This document shows, piece after piece, positions 35,782 to 45,843 of a stretch of DNA of 64,000 nucleotides. The notes beneath the pieces are model-generated. The model worked only from the letters and a program-made list of their open reading frames with translations, searched no databases and was not told the origin of the DNA. Every line of letters starts with the position of its first letter. The stretch's first letter is position 1. The DNA is from Moritella sp. 5. Its GTDB lineage: Bacteria; Pseudomonadota; Gammaproteobacteria; Enterobacterales; Moritellaceae. Where the stretch lies: assembly GCF_018219455.1 (NCBI RefSeq), contig NZ_CP056122.1:1736001-1800000 (forward strand), read 5' to 3'. The position numbers and the translations under genes are program-made.

Positions 35782-38229
35782 TCAGTCCTCATTAGCCTCG
35801 TTCGAAACCTTAATCTCTACCTCCACTACACAAGGATACTCCGTCGCTGTGATGATTTTATTCGCTGGGGAGCTTAACTGAGCTTCAGGTATAAACAGCA
35901 GCTTGTCAGGGAATGAGCGGTTTATTTTGAGCTGTGCTGTATGTGAAGAGTTGCCGCGGGTGATCGTCACCTCATAATTCTGCTGTTCGTCATAATCTAC
36001 ACCGGGGTTCATTTCTACATACGTGTTATGGCCGAGCCCGGAAAGATTTTTTGATTGGGTGGTAAGTTTGCCGGAGCGAAATTGGCTGTCACCAGTGATC
36101 AAGATATAACCTACTAAAGCAAGATAATCGACCTGTGGGACTTTAATCGCTGGGACTTTAACTTCTGGAGTGGTGAGAGCTGCGCTCGTTGTTGGTGGCT
36201 CTGTTGTTAAACCATAGTCATCGAGCTCTGGACCAAAAATAAAGTCCTCTTTGAGCGTTTGATAACCGTCTATTTCCTGTTTAATTTGACTGAATATTTG
36301 CTTAACTTTACTTGAGCCAATATCCACCCCCAATGAGTTGGCGAGCTGAGCAAAAACAGTTGCACTTGGTAATATATCTTGGGCTGGAGGTCGGATTGCT
36401 CTGACTTTTTGTACTCTTGCTTCATTGTTGGTATAAGTGCCATTATCTTCCCCGTATGAAGGCGCGGGTAAAATAACCATAGCCTGCTGTGCGCTGGCGT
36501 TCATAAAGGCCGTTTGTACAATGAGGCAGGGGGTATTTAAGGCAGCTTGTTCCAATGGGTCCCCTACAGAACAGTTAGCGAGTGGGTCAGTTCCGACCAC
36601 ATAAAACATATCTGGCACATTGTTTGGATGATTGTTCTGCAAGTCTGGCAGGCAGCCCATGTGCCACAGACCAAGCTGATTGGGCCGGTCAAACAAGAAT
36701 TGTACAAACACTTGCTTGCCTTGTTGTTGCAGACGCTGTGTGGTTTTTTCGATCCATAATAAACAGTCTTTGGTCTGTTTCCCCCGCATAAACTCGGTGC
36801 CTATTAATAGGGTGATTGAATTAGCCTGTTCCAGAATAACTTTACCTGCGCTAACAAAATCAGCCATTTCCCTATCATCTGATACCGCTAGGTCTGAAAT
36901 CAGAGCTGTCAATAACCTCGCTTCATTACCAGGCTGTAAACGCAATTTTTCAGTGGCAATATCATCTAAAGCACTGGGTCTAGAGCTTGCCAATAATAAG
37001 TGATTATGATTGTCCCGCTTGTGTTGTCGGACGAGGTAACTCGACACTGGATTTTCATCACAGATGTTACCGCCTAATAAAAACACACAGTCGCTTTTTA
37101 GGATTTCAGCCAGTGGTTGGCGACTATAGGTATGGGTGAGCAGGTTGTTCAGAATGTCATTGGTTTCCGGTTGCAGGTTCAGGCCTGAGAATCGACAACT
37201 AGCATGGATGTCAGACGATTGAAAAACCTTCCGCATTAGTTTTTGAAACATAAAAGCGGTTTCATTGGTTTGGCGTGGTGAGATCAGACCTTTAATATGA
37301 CCGTTATTACTGAGAGTATTCAGAGTCTTGTTGATGATGAAATCTAACGCTTCGGACCAACTCACAGGTGTCATGACATCATGTTTACGCAGCATAGGTT
37401 GGGTGATGCGTTCACCTCCGTCGATAAAATCAAACCCAAAGCGGCCTTTCGCACACAGCAGTTCACCGTTGATGCCCGTTTCGTATTGGCTTTTTACCCG
37501 CGCAAGTTTACCTTTACGGGTTTCTATGGTCATACTACAGCCAGTACCACACATGCCACAGGTGGTTTCAACTTTCTCAAGATCCCAAGGGCGAGCTTTA
37601 TAACGGTATGGCGTACTCATCAGCGCCCCCACCGGACAGACTTCGATGCAGTTGCCGCAATGACTGCAATCTTTCAAACTGTTACCGACACCGGTAATCT
37701 CTGAATCTAACCCGCGCTCCATAGTGCCGAGTGCCACATCACCGACCACTTCTTCACAAACCCGGACACAACGTTGACACTGGATACAGCGATTGGCATT
37801 AAAGGTGATGACATTATTCAGTTCAATATCGTCGATTCTAAATACGCGTTTTGGATCTGCAAGCCTTGAATCTCCTTTGCCATATTCAAACACCGTATCC
37901 TGCAGTTCACATTCGCCACTTTTGTCACAGACCGGGCAATCTAGTGGGTGATTAGCCAGCAGGATCTCCAACATATCTTCGCGGCTGGTAACCACTTTTT
38001 GCGAATGGGTGAGTACTGCCATGCCTTCAGATACGACGGTGGCGCAAGCGGGTTCTAGTTTTGGTCTGCCTTCGATTTCTATCAGACACATGCGGCAACT
38101 GGCTAAGATGGACAGCCTATCTTGATAACAGAATGTTGGGATTTCAACAGTGCTGGCGCGTGCCGCGTTAAGAATCGTGGTGCCTTCTTCTACTTCAATC
38201 TCCTGACCATTGATTTTGAACTTGATCAT
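35782..38229 (-). CDS. nuoG: NADH-quinone oxidoreductase subunit G
   Basis: 815 residues, last complex I gene of the operon. N-terminal [2Fe-2S] cysteines at 34, 45, 48 and 62; His-Cys3 cluster HPLDCPVCDKSGEC near 103-116; [4Fe-4S] cysteines CIQCQRCVRVC and CSHCGNCIEVCP; the extra cluster motif CGMCGTGCS with LCAKGRFG (N7 type) is present. The C-terminal molybdopterin-oxidoreductase-like half is retained without cofactor ligands. Electron wire of the peripheral arm in the cytosol. ATG overlaps the nuoF stop by four bases. Confidence 0.93.
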   Translation of the reverse strand: MIKFKINGQEIEVEEGTTILNAARASTVEIPTFCYQDRLSILASCRMCLIEIEGRPKLEPACATVVSEGMAVLTHSQKVVTSREDMLEILLANHPLDCPVCDKSGECELQDTVFEYGKGDSRLADPKRVFRIDDIELNNVITFNANRCIQCQRCVRVCEEVVGDVALGTMERGLDSEITGVGNSLKDCSHCGNCIEVCPVGALMSTPYRYKARPWDLEKVETTCGMCGTGCSMTIETRKGKLARVKSQYETGINGELLCAKGRFGFDFIDGGERITQPMLRKHDVMTPVSWSEALDFIINKTLNTLSNNGHIKGLISPRQTNETAFMFQKLMRKVFQSSDIHASCRFSGLNLQPETNDILNNLLTHTYSRQPLAEILKSDCVFLLGGNICDENPVSSYLVRQHKRDNHNHLLLASSRPSALDDIATEKLRLQPGNEARLLTALISDLAVSDDREMADFVSAGKVILEQANSITLLIGTEFMRGKQTKDCLLWIEKTTQRLQQQGKQVFVQFLFDRPNQLGLWHMGCLPDLQNNHPNNVPDMFYVVGTDPLANCSVGDPLEQAALNTPCLIVQTAFMNASAQQAMVILPAPSYGEDNGTYTNNEARVQKVRAIRPPAQDILPSATVFAQLANSLGVDIGSSKVKQIFSQIKQEIDGYQTLKEDFIFGPELDDYGLTTEPPTTSAALTTPEVKVPAIKVPQVDYLALVGYILITGDSQFRSGKLTTQSKNLSGLGHNTYVEMNPGVDYDEQQNYEVTITRGNSSHTAQLKINRSFPDKLLFIPEAQLSSPANKIITATEYPCVVEVEIKVSNEANED

Positions 38230-39503
38230 AAGCGTGTCCTGTCGCGCACAGGGATGGTTTGTTGGGTGATAAGGGCGTCGTACTCATGGCTAAAATGTTT
38301 CAGGGTGGCTCCTATTGCCCATGATGCACCGACACCCAGCGCGCAGAAGCTATTGTTAAATATACCGCCGCATAATACTTGTAATTGCTCTAGATCTCCT
38401 GGGCGACCTTGTCCAGACTCTATGCGGTTAAGAATCTTACTGGCCCAGTGCAGACCTTCTCGGCAAGGTGTACATTTACCGCAGCTTTCATGAGAGAAAA
38501 ATTCGGCTATCCGTCTGCCAATGACTGGAATCGAGGTAGTCTCATCCAGTGCGATTACTGCAGCTGAGCCCATCATGCTGTCGGCAGCCGCCAAATCGGC
38601 AAAGTTCATCTTCACATCAAGTCCTGCTAAAGGAATCATGGGTGCTGATAATCCACCTGGTATCACCGCTTTAAGTTGTCCGGTCAAAGGGCCTCCACCA
38701 TAGTCAAAAACCAACTCACGCAGCGAAAGTCCCATTGGTAACTCGTAGATCCCTGGATTCTGTAAGCGTCCGCTAAGACCAAATAGACGTGGACCGGGTG
38801 CATCTTCAGGCCCGATGGCGGTAAACCAGTCAACGCCACGGGCAAAAATATGTGCGACACAGGCCAAGGTTTCGACGTTATTGACCACGGTTGGACAGCC
38901 ATAAAGACCTGATACTGCGGGGAAAGGCGGTTTTAATTTGGGTTGTCCACGCTTGCCTTCAATTGATTCCAGCAGTGCCGTTTCTTCACCGCAGATATAA
39001 GCACCAGCACCTTTGTGGATATAGATATCGAGACAAAAACGAGAACCAAAGATATTTTTTCCAAGGTAACCTCTGGCGTAAGCGGCTTTGATCGCTTGTG
39101 ATATTTTTTCAATTGATAAACCATATTCACCTCGAATATAGATATAAGCTACCTGAGATTGAATCGCGTAAGCCGCAATAATCATACCTTCAATTACCCG
39201 GTGTGGGTCTCGTTCCATAAGCAGTCGGTCTTTGAAGGTACCGGGTTCACCTTCATCGGCGTTACAACACAGATAATGGATTTTGCCATCGCTTTTTGGC
39301 ACGAAGCTCCATTTCATGCCAGTAGGAAAGCCAGCGCCGCCGCGACCGCGTAGATTGGATGTTTTGATTGTTTCGATCACCTGATCGGGGGAATAGTCAC
39401 TCAGGACTTGTTTTAATCCCTGATAACCACCGTTTTTTTCATAAAATTCGATATCAGTAGAGTCTGGATGAGTGATATGTTTTAACAATACTAATTCGCT
39501 CAT
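38226..39503 (-). CDS. nuoF: NADH-quinone oxidoreductase subunit F
   Basis: 425 residues; the NADH-oxidising flavoprotein of complex I. Glycine-rich FMN/NADH loop GRGGAGFPTGMKWSFVP near 53-69, CGEETALLESIEGKRGQPKLKPPFPA near 165-190, and the N3 [4Fe-4S] motif SCGKCTPCREG with a fourth Cys in NNSFCALG. Overlaps nuoE and nuoG by four bases each. Confidence 0.95.
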   Translation of the reverse strand: MSELVLLKHITHPDSTDIEFYEKNGGYQGLKQVLSDYSPDQVIETIKTSNLRGRGGAGFPTGMKWSFVPKSDGKIHYLCCNADEGEPGTFKDRLLMERDPHRVIEGMIIAAYAIQSQVAYIYIRGEYGLSIEKISQAIKAAYARGYLGKNIFGSRFCLDIYIHKGAGAYICGEETALLESIEGKRGQPKLKPPFPAVSGLYGCPTVVNNVETLACVAHIFARGVDWFTAIGPEDAPGPRLFGLSGRLQNPGIYELPMGLSLRELVFDYGGGPLTGQLKAVIPGGLSAPMIPLAGLDVKMNFADLAAADSMMGSAAVIALDETTSIPVIGRRIAEFFSHESCGKCTPCREGLHWASKILNRIESGQGRPGDLEQLQVLCGGIFNNSFCALGVGASWAIGATLKHFSHEYDALITQQTIPVRDRTRL

Positions 39504-40153
39504 GACTCTGGCCCTGCTGTTGGCTCACTCTTGGTCAACGACTCTGTATTTTCTGAAAACTGTTTATTCGCTAACGGCTGTTCATTTGCTAAGGGCTCAT
39601 TATTTGCGGACGACGTATTCTGCGTTAACGACAATATATCTGTTGCTAAGGATTCGGTTTCTGCCTGTGTTAATTGATCGAGTAATTGGTCTATGCTCTG
39701 TTTGGATAGTTTGGTGTGATAGGTTTCATTAACCATCATGGCGGGAGCGACATCACAAGAGCCGATACATTCCACTGTACTCAGGGTAAAAAGACCGTCT
39801 TTGCTGGTATCTCCTTGGCTAATGCCGAGTCGGGTTTGTAGGTGTTCGAGCATGTCATACGCGCCACGTAACATGCACGGGACGTTGGTACAGATCTGCA
39901 GGTGACATTTACCGATGTTTTTATTTTTATACAGGGTATAGAAACTGGCCAATTCAAACACCCAGATCTCCGGTACGTCTAAGATCTCTGAGATTGCCAG
40001 ATAGGCTGTTTCGTCGATAAAACCATATTTCTCCTGAGCCAGATAAAGCGCTGGCATGATCGCGCTGCGCTGGGTGGGATAGCGTTTTACAATGTCTGCG
40101 ATAGGGGCGGTAAGATCGGCTATGATAGCTTGTTTGGAATATTCTGCGGTCAT
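39500..40153 (-). CDS. nuoE: NADH-quinone oxidoreductase subunit E
   Basis: 217 residues, longer than the usual 160-170. Thioredoxin-like fold with the [2Fe-2S] ligands CTNVPC (about 88-93) and CIGSC (about 128-132). The last 50 residues are a low-complexity tail with repeated NEPLANEQPLANKQ-like segments that are absent from typical NuoE. Start supported by AAGGAGG. Works with NuoF and NuoG in the NADH dehydrogenase module. Confidence 0.93.
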   Translation of the reverse strand: MTAEYSKQAIIADLTAPIADIVKRYPTQRSAIMPALYLAQEKYGFIDETAYLAISEILDVPEIWVFELASFYTLYKNKNIGKCHLQICTNVPCMLRGAYDMLEHLQTRLGISQGDTSKDGLFTLSTVECIGSCDVAPAMMVNETYHTKLSKQSIDQLLDQLTQAETESLATDILSLTQNTSSANNEPLANEQPLANKQFSENTESLTKSEPTAGPES

Positions 40154-41367
40154 TTGTCGACCTCCTTCATCACCGGGTCGAGTGAACCTATCATGGCGAT
40201 CACATCGGCCAGATATTTCAGATTAGTGGTGCGGTCGGTCAGCGCCTGTAGGTTGACAAAAGAGGGCGCTCTGATTTTGACTCTGAACGGTTTTTCAGAG
40301 CCATCACTGACGATGTAAAAACCAAGTTCCCCTTTTGGCGCTTCGATGGCGGTATAAACCTCGCCTTTGGGTACTTTGAAACCTTCGGCAGCCAGTTTAA
40401 AATGATGTATATGAGCTTCCATAGAATGAGCCAGCAGGTCTTTATTGACTGGAAAGGCGATCTTAGGGTCATCGAGTAAAAATGGACCCGGCTGCATTTG
40501 TGCAACACATTGGCGGATCATTTTCAGGCTTTCGTGCATTTCGTCGACCCGGCATTTCCAACGGTCATAACAGTCGCCATCGGTGCGTACGATAACGTTA
40601 AAATCGAGCCTGTCGTAAATCTCGTAAGGGGCATCTCGGCGGATATCCCAGTCCACACCGGAAGCCCGCAAGCAGGGGCCACTAAGGCCGAGGGCGATTG
40701 CATCTTCCCCTGTGATGTTGCCGACATTTTCTACCCGAGCAAGAAATACGCGGTTGTTTCCCACCAGATTTTCATAATCAGAAATGCTGTTTTCGAAGAT
40801 GTCACAAAATTCAATAATACGTTCGGCACAGCCATCAGGCAGGTCTTCTCTTACACCACCAACTCGGCAGAAGGAGGTGTGCATACGTGCGCCGCTGATC
40901 ATCTCCATCAGGTCCATGATCATTTCTCGGTCACGCATGGTATAGAGCAAGGTTGTTATTGCACCAACGTCCATCGGTAGCGCGCCAGTGATCAGTAAAT
41001 GCCCAGAGATCCGAGACAGTTCTGCCATTAATACCCGGATATATTGCGCCCGTTCCGGCGCTTTGATATCAAGTAGGGATTCTACCGCCAGCGCATAGCC
41101 TAGATTATTGGAGGGTTGGCAAAGATAGTCCAACCGATCGGTGAGCGGAAAGATCTGGGTATAAGTGAAACTTTCACACAGCTTTTCGGTACCTCTGTGT
41201 AATAGGCCAATGTGTGGTTCAATGCGTTTTACAATTTCACCGTCCATTTGTAGTAACAGACGTAATACCCCATGGGTACTGGGATGCTGTGGCCCAAGGT
41301 TCATCAATACTTCGCGGCTTAAGCCATGTTCTTGTTTGCTTTCGTGGATGATATTGACATCAGTCAT
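40150..41367 (-). CDS. nuoD: NADH-quinone oxidoreductase subunit D
   Basis: 405 residues, not fused to NuoC as it is in E. coli. The 49-kDa-type subunit that forms the quinone pocket with NuoB: NLGPQHPSTHGVLRLLLQMDGE near 25-45, HIGLLHRGTEK near 57-67, and SMEAHIHHFKL. C-terminal DPVMKEVDK matches the family ending. Start overlaps the nuoC stop by four bases with GGAG upstream. Confidence 0.95.
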   Translation of the reverse strand: MTDVNIIHESKQEHGLSREVLMNLGPQHPSTHGVLRLLLQMDGEIVKRIEPHIGLLHRGTEKLCESFTYTQIFPLTDRLDYLCQPSNNLGYALAVESLLDIKAPERAQYIRVLMAELSRISGHLLITGALPMDVGAITTLLYTMRDREMIMDLMEMISGARMHTSFCRVGGVREDLPDGCAERIIEFCDIFENSISDYENLVGNNRVFLARVENVGNITGEDAIALGLSGPCLRASGVDWDIRRDAPYEIYDRLDFNVIVRTDGDCYDRWKCRVDEMHESLKMIRQCVAQMQPGPFLLDDPKIAFPVNKDLLAHSMEAHIHHFKLAAEGFKVPKGEVYTAIEAPKGELGFYIVSDGSEKPFRVKIRAPSFVNLQALTDRTTNLKYLADVIAMIGSLDPVMKEVDK

Positions 41368-41894
41368 AGAATATCTCCGACGGGCCCCTGTGTGGTGGTC
41401 GGTCTCTCTTCACCAAATGGATTATATTTATCTTTGTAACCGCGCAGCGGAAAATCACGACGCATGGGCCACCCTTCAAAGTCTTGCCACATATAGATCC
41501 GGCGCAAGTCTGGGTGACCTTCGAAGACGATACCAAACATGTCATATGCTTCCCGTTCATGCCAGTTAGCAGTGGTCCAGAGGTGGGTGATGGTCGGTAC
41601 TTTGGGTGGGTCATCTAGCGGACATTTTATGCGTACTCGCCAGCCCAGTGAAATTGAATAAAGGTGATAGACAAGTTGATAGCGTGGGGTATCTGGGTAA
41701 AAATCAATACCGCCAATATCAGCCATAAAATTAAATTTGAATGCGTCGTCGTCGCGCAGAAATAAACACAGTTCCACTAGGTTTTGCGGGCTGACGATGA
41801 CACAGGGCATATCGATGACGTTTGGATCTATGCTGATGCGGCCGTTGAAATTATCGATGAGCTTGTTAAGTGGAAACTGGCTCGGCATGATCAT
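41364..41894 (-). CDS. nuoC: NADH-quinone oxidoreductase subunit C
   Basis: 176 residues. The 30-kDa-type subunit: [22 protein letters not shown], then the signature [25 protein letters not shown] and [13 protein letters not shown]. Couples the NuoD core to the peripheral arm. Separate from NuoD, overlapping it by four bases. Confidence 0.95.
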   Translation of the reverse strand: MIMPSQFPLNKLIDNFNGRISIDPNVIDMPCVIVSPQNLVELCLFLRDDDAFKFNFMADIGGIDFYPDTPRYQLVYHLYSISLGWRVRIKCPLDDPPKVPTITHLWTTANWHEREAYDMFGIVFEGHPDLRRIYMWQDFEGWPMRRDFPLRGYKDKYNPFGEERPTTTQGPVGDIL

Positions 41895-42415
41895 ATATTC
41901 TCTTTCTCAAAGGCTGGCGGCGGGGAGGCTTGTTCTTGAGCTTGCTTAGACTGACGGCTACCGGTGATCTGTTCTTGTAGTAGTACCATGGCATGTAAGA
42001 GTGCATCGGGGCGAGGCGGACACCCGGCTACATGAACATCAACTGGGACAAAAAGGTCTGAACCTTGCACCACAGAATAGGTATTGTAAACACCACCTGA
42101 GATGGCGCAGGTACCCATGGCAATCACATACCTTGGCTCTGGCATTTGATCATAAAGACGCCTGATAATTGGTGCCATTTTTTTGGTCACAGTTCCAGCG
42201 ATGATCATCACGTCAGACTGGCGGGGAGAGGAGCGGAAAACGACACCAAAACGGTCAAGATCATATCTAGCACAGCCGGCCGCTATCATTTCTATGGCGC
42301 AGCAGGCAATGCCAAAGGTTTCCGGCCACAGGGATGATTTTCGACTCCAATTGATAATGCTATCGGAAGTGGTAAAAAGTACATTATCTTTGTATCGTTC
42401 TGTCAAACTTCCCAT
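41891..42415 (-). CDS. nuoB: NADH-quinone oxidoreductase subunit B
   Basis: 174 residues from ATG 42415 (MGSLTERY), chosen because AAGGTG lies upstream and the family starts near there; an upstream ATG at 42436 is in frame. Carries the N2 [4Fe-4S] cluster: adjacent cysteines in [10 protein letters not shown], plus GTCAISGG and [15 protein letters not shown]. Electron donor to quinone. Start lies inside the 3' end of nuoA. Confidence 0.95.
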   Translation of the reverse strand: MGSLTERYKDNVLFTTSDSIINWSRKSSLWPETFGIACCAIEMIAAGCARYDLDRFGVVFRSSPRQSDVMIIAGTVTKKMAPIIRRLYDQMPEPRYVIAMGTCAISGGVYNTYSVVQGSDLFVPVDVHVAGCPPRPDALLHAMVLLQEQITGSRQSKQAQEQASPPPAFEKENI

Positions 42416-42765
42416 TCTAAGGCACCTTTTATCCAAGCGTAGATAAATCCAACCAACAGCATCATGATAAAAATAAACATTTCGATGTAACCAAACAAGC
42501 CGAGGTCTGCCAGCACCATCGCCCAGGGGAACAGAAACATGGTTTCTACATCAAATACGACAAACAGAATGGCAATCACAAAATACTGTACTTTAAATAA
42601 TCCAGCTGATGCTTCCCCAACATGGTCTATGCCGCATTCATAGGGCCGATTCTTTTCTGGATAGGGATTGTCTGGCCTGAGCAGGCGGGAGACGGTCAGG
42701 ATAAATGCGGCCAGTGTAACGACAACCGCAACCATCAAAAACACCGGTAAAAAATCAATAGGCAT
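42403..42765 (-). CDS. nuoA: NADH-quinone oxidoreductase subunit A
   Basis: 120 residues, three transmembrane helices; the conserved loop [20 protein letters not shown] carries the Cys of the quinone-site loop, and [14 protein letters not shown] marks helix 2. Start has AGGAGA. Here it follows nuoN with a 55-base gap, the only real gap between complex I genes. Confidence 0.94.
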   Translation of the reverse strand: MPIDFLPVFLMVAVVVTLAAFILTVSRLLRPDNPYPEKNRPYECGIDHVGEASAGLFKVQYFVIAILFVVFDVETMFLFPWAMVLADLGLFGYIEMFIFIMMLLVGFIYAWIKGALEWEV

Positions 42766-42820
42766 TTACTCTGCTCTCCTACAACTAGGCTCTTTTTAAC
42801 TGTAGTCTTGTTTTGGGGTT

Positions 42821-44344
42821 TTATCCAAGGCCAAGAGGCATTGAATTGGTGACAAAACCAAGGAACCAGGCGGGTAACACCCCAGTCAGTAAGGTGCCTA
42901 TTGTGGCGATTAACAAAACAATGCGTATGGATGGGGTAAGCTGTATCTCGGCCGCTTGTGTTAGTACTGGTGCTGGTGGCTGTACATACATCAACATGAT
43001 GATTCGAATGTAAAACCAGGCCGCGACGGCGCTCAACAGCACGGCGATCACAGCCAATATCACATGACCTGTATCTATAAGCGCTGTTAGCACATAAAAC
43101 TTGGCAAAAAACCCACCGGTTGGCGGAATTCCAGCCAGAGAAAATAAAAAAATCAGACTCATAAATGCCAGACCGGGATGGTTTTTTGCCAGCCCCGAAA
43201 AATCTTCGATTGGCTCACCGAGGGTCACCCCTTTATTTAAGAGAATGATGACGGCAAAAATACCGATTGTCATAAACGTATAAATCAGCAGATAAAGCAT
43301 GATACTTGCCATCCCGTCTCTGCCACCAGCCACTAGGCCCAGCATCAAAAAACCAGCGTGAGCAATACTGGAATAAGCCAGCATGCGTTTGATATTTGTT
43401 TGTGCTAGAGCCACAAAGCTGCCCAGCGTCATTGTTAGCACTGCAATACCTACAATGTTTAAAATCCAAATGGGTTGTAGTACTGAAAGGTCCTGCATGA
43501 AAATGCGCATGATAACGGCAAATGCGGCCGCTTTGGAGGCCACCGACATATAAGCGGTGATCGGTGACGGTGCACCTTCATAAATGTCTGGTACCCACAT
43601 GTGGAAGGGGACTGCACCGACTTTAAATAACAGACCAACCAGCATAAACAAGGTCGCGAGGATCAACATCGGGTCGGACAAGTCCAAGGTAGACAGCGCT
43701 ACAGCCATATCGTTGAGGTTAGTAGTGCCGGTAAGACCATAAAATAAAGACATGCCGTAAAGGATAATACCGGACGAGAAAGCACCAAGAATGATGTATT
43801 TTAAAGACGCTTCATTAGATCTTAGGTCAGTCTTGAGGAAGCCCGTTAACACATAAATCGAGAGCGCCTGCAGTTCCAGACCGATATAGATAAGCAGTAG
43901 ATCGGTGCTGGATACCATGATCATCGTACCCAAAAGTGCAAACAGCAGTAAGGCATAATATTCACCCTGGAACACACCGTCCTTGATTAGCCCGTTATTG
44001 GGCCGATAGTTACCTGACATAAGCACGGTTAACGTGGTGCCAAGATAAAGGATAACTTTGAAAAAAGTGGAAAATCCATCAACGACGAACATACCGGCAT
44101 AAGCTGTTTGCGGAAAGTCGGATAGGGCATAGCTCATACAGGCAGCAAGTAAAATCATGAATACCGAAACACCTGCCAGCAATTGATTCTGGCGAGGGTG
44201 TGGCACCAGCGATAACATCAACGCCACACAGGCACCGATAATGATGATAATTTCTGGCCCACTTGCCAATACTGATTGGCTGATAGCCGTTAGATCTACA
44301 GTAGCTAAGTCAGCAGCTGTTTGTTTTTCTGCGATGTCGCTCAT
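42821..44344 (-). CDS. nuoN: NADH-quinone oxidoreductase subunit N
   Basis: 507 residues, about 14 transmembrane helices. Antiporter-like proton channel with Glu in LIYIGLELQALSIYVL, Lys in LLFKVGAVPFHMWVPDIYEGAP, Lys in VASKAAAFAVIM and the terminal Lys in GGFFAKFYVL. Innermost antiporter-like subunit of the membrane arm. AGGAG precedes the ATG, which overlaps nuoM by four bases. Confidence 0.94.
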   Translation of the reverse strand: MSDIAEKQTAADLATVDLTAISQSVLASGPEIIIIIGACVALMLSLVPHPRQNQLLAGVSVFMILLAACMSYALSDFPQTAYAGMFVVDGFSTFFKVILYLGTTLTVLMSGNYRPNNGLIKDGVFQGEYYALLLFALLGTMIMVSSTDLLLIYIGLELQALSIYVLTGFLKTDLRSNEASLKYIILGAFSSGIILYGMSLFYGLTGTTNLNDMAVALSTLDLSDPMLILATLFMLVGLLFKVGAVPFHMWVPDIYEGAPSPITAYMSVASKAAAFAVIMRIFMQDLSVLQPIWILNIVGIAVLTMTLGSFVALAQTNIKRMLAYSSIAHAGFLMLGLVAGGRDGMASIMLYLLIYTFMTIGIFAVIILLNKGVTLGEPIEDFSGLAKNHPGLAFMSLIFLFSLAGIPPTGGFFAKFYVLTALIDTGHVILAVIAVLLSAVAAWFYIRIIMLMYVQPPAPVLTQAAEIQLTPSIRIVLLIATIGTLLTGVLPAWFLGFVTNSMPLGLG

Positions 44345-45843
44345 AAGCCTGCTCCTACTGTTTGCTCAAGCAGATGTTTTAGAGTTGGCTGCAGAATACT
44401 GAGGAAGGGTTTAGGATAAAATCCAAGCCAGAACACAAAGAGCAGGAGCGGCAGTGCGCAGCAAAGCTCTCGCACATTAAGATCCCACATCTTGGCTGCA
44501 CCAGGAATACGGACTGGTCCCAATAGCATTTGACGATAAATGCCTAACAGGTAAGCTGCGCCGAGCAAAGCCCCTAACACACCAGCAGTCGCGGCCCAGT
44601 TATTGACGCCAAAAGTCCCTGACAGCACCAGTATTTCGCCAATAAATCCGTTAGTACCGGGTACGGCCATGGAAGACAGCAAGAATATCGCAAAAAATAT
44701 GCCGTAAAAGGGGATGGTCTTAAGTAAACCGCCATAAGCCGGAATATCCCGTGAATGGGTGCGCTCATACACTAGGCCAATAAACAGGAACAAGGCACCC
44801 GTGGTAATGCCATGGTTAAACATTTGGATCACGGCTCCGGTTGTGCCATTGGTCGTGAACGTAAAAAGCCCCAAAGTGATAAATCCCATGTGGCTGATAC
44901 TAGAATACGCGATCAGTTTTTTGATGTCCTGCTGCGCTAATGCGAGGAAGCCCCCATAGACAATTGCGACGGCCGACAACCCTTGTATTAGCGGGGCAAA
45001 ATAATGGGAAGCATCGGGTAACATTGGCAACGAAAAACGAATGAAACCGTATGCGCCCATTTTTAGCAGCACCCCGGCCAGAATAATACTGCCCGCGGTG
45101 GGGGCTTGTACGTGGGCATCCGGTAGCCAAGTATGGAATGGGACCATAGGCACCTTGACCGCAAATGCGATCAGAAACGCGATAAAGACCCAGCGCTGCA
45201 GCTCAAAGTCATATGATACATCCATTAATACCAAGATATCGAAGGTTCGCCCACCTTCGAAATACAGCACCAATATCCCGACCAGAAAAATCAGACTGCC
45301 AGCGAGGGTATAAAGGAAAAATTTAAACGCGGCATAGATGCGATCTTCGCCACCCCAGATACCTATCATCAGATACATGGGGACTAACATCGCTTCCCAA
45401 AATACATAAAATAACAGCAGATCTAACGCGCAGAAAACCCCAAGCATCAGGCTCTGAATTGCCAGCAGACAGATCATAAATTCTTTGAGGCGTTTATCAA
45501 TGGCGTTCCAGGACGCCAACACACAGATCCAGCCGAGCAGGGATGTTAAGAATAGAAATAAAACACTGACTCCATCAATACCTAATTTATAGGTGATGCC
45601 CAGAGAGGGTACCCAAGGTTTACTCTCCACAAATTGCATTTGGGCGGTGCTATTATCAAAAATGACCAGCAACCAAGCGGCAATGAGGAAATCGACAAAC
45701 AATATGGTCAACGTAAACCAGCGCACTGCGTTTTTACCTGATAGGAAGGGCACGCATAATGCGCCTATTGCAGGCAAAAATATCAGTATGCTTAATATCG
45801 GTACATTTTCTATGAATAAACTGGTCATCAAGGAGTCTGTCAT
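44341..45843 (-). CDS. nuoM: NADH-quinone oxidoreductase subunit M
   Basis: 500 residues, about 14 transmembrane helices. Proton-channel residues: Glu in LFYVFWEAMLVPMYLMIG, Lys in VKVPMVPFHTWLPDAHVQAPT, Lys in GVLLKMGAYGFIRF and the distal Glu in GFIGEILVLSG, characteristic of NuoM. GAGGG upstream of the ATG; overlaps neighbours by four bases. Confidence 0.94.
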   Translation of the reverse strand: MTDSLMTSLFIENVPILSILIFLPAIGALCVPFLSGKNAVRWFTLTILFVDFLIAAWLLVIFDNSTAQMQFVESKPWVPSLGITYKLGIDGVSVLFLFLTSLLGWICVLASWNAIDKRLKEFMICLLAIQSLMLGVFCALDLLLFYVFWEAMLVPMYLMIGIWGGEDRIYAAFKFFLYTLAGSLIFLVGILVLYFEGGRTFDILVLMDVSYDFELQRWVFIAFLIAFAVKVPMVPFHTWLPDAHVQAPTAGSIILAGVLLKMGAYGFIRFSLPMLPDASHYFAPLIQGLSAVAIVYGGFLALAQQDIKKLIAYSSISHMGFITLGLFTFTTNGTTGAVIQMFNHGITTGALFLFIGLVYERTHSRDIPAYGGLLKTIPFYGIFFAIFLLSSMAVPGTNGFIGEILVLSGTFGVNNWAATAGVLGALLGAAYLLGIYRQMLLGPVRIPGAAKMWDLNVRELCCALPLLLFVFWLGFYPKPFLSILQPTLKHLLEQTVGAGL

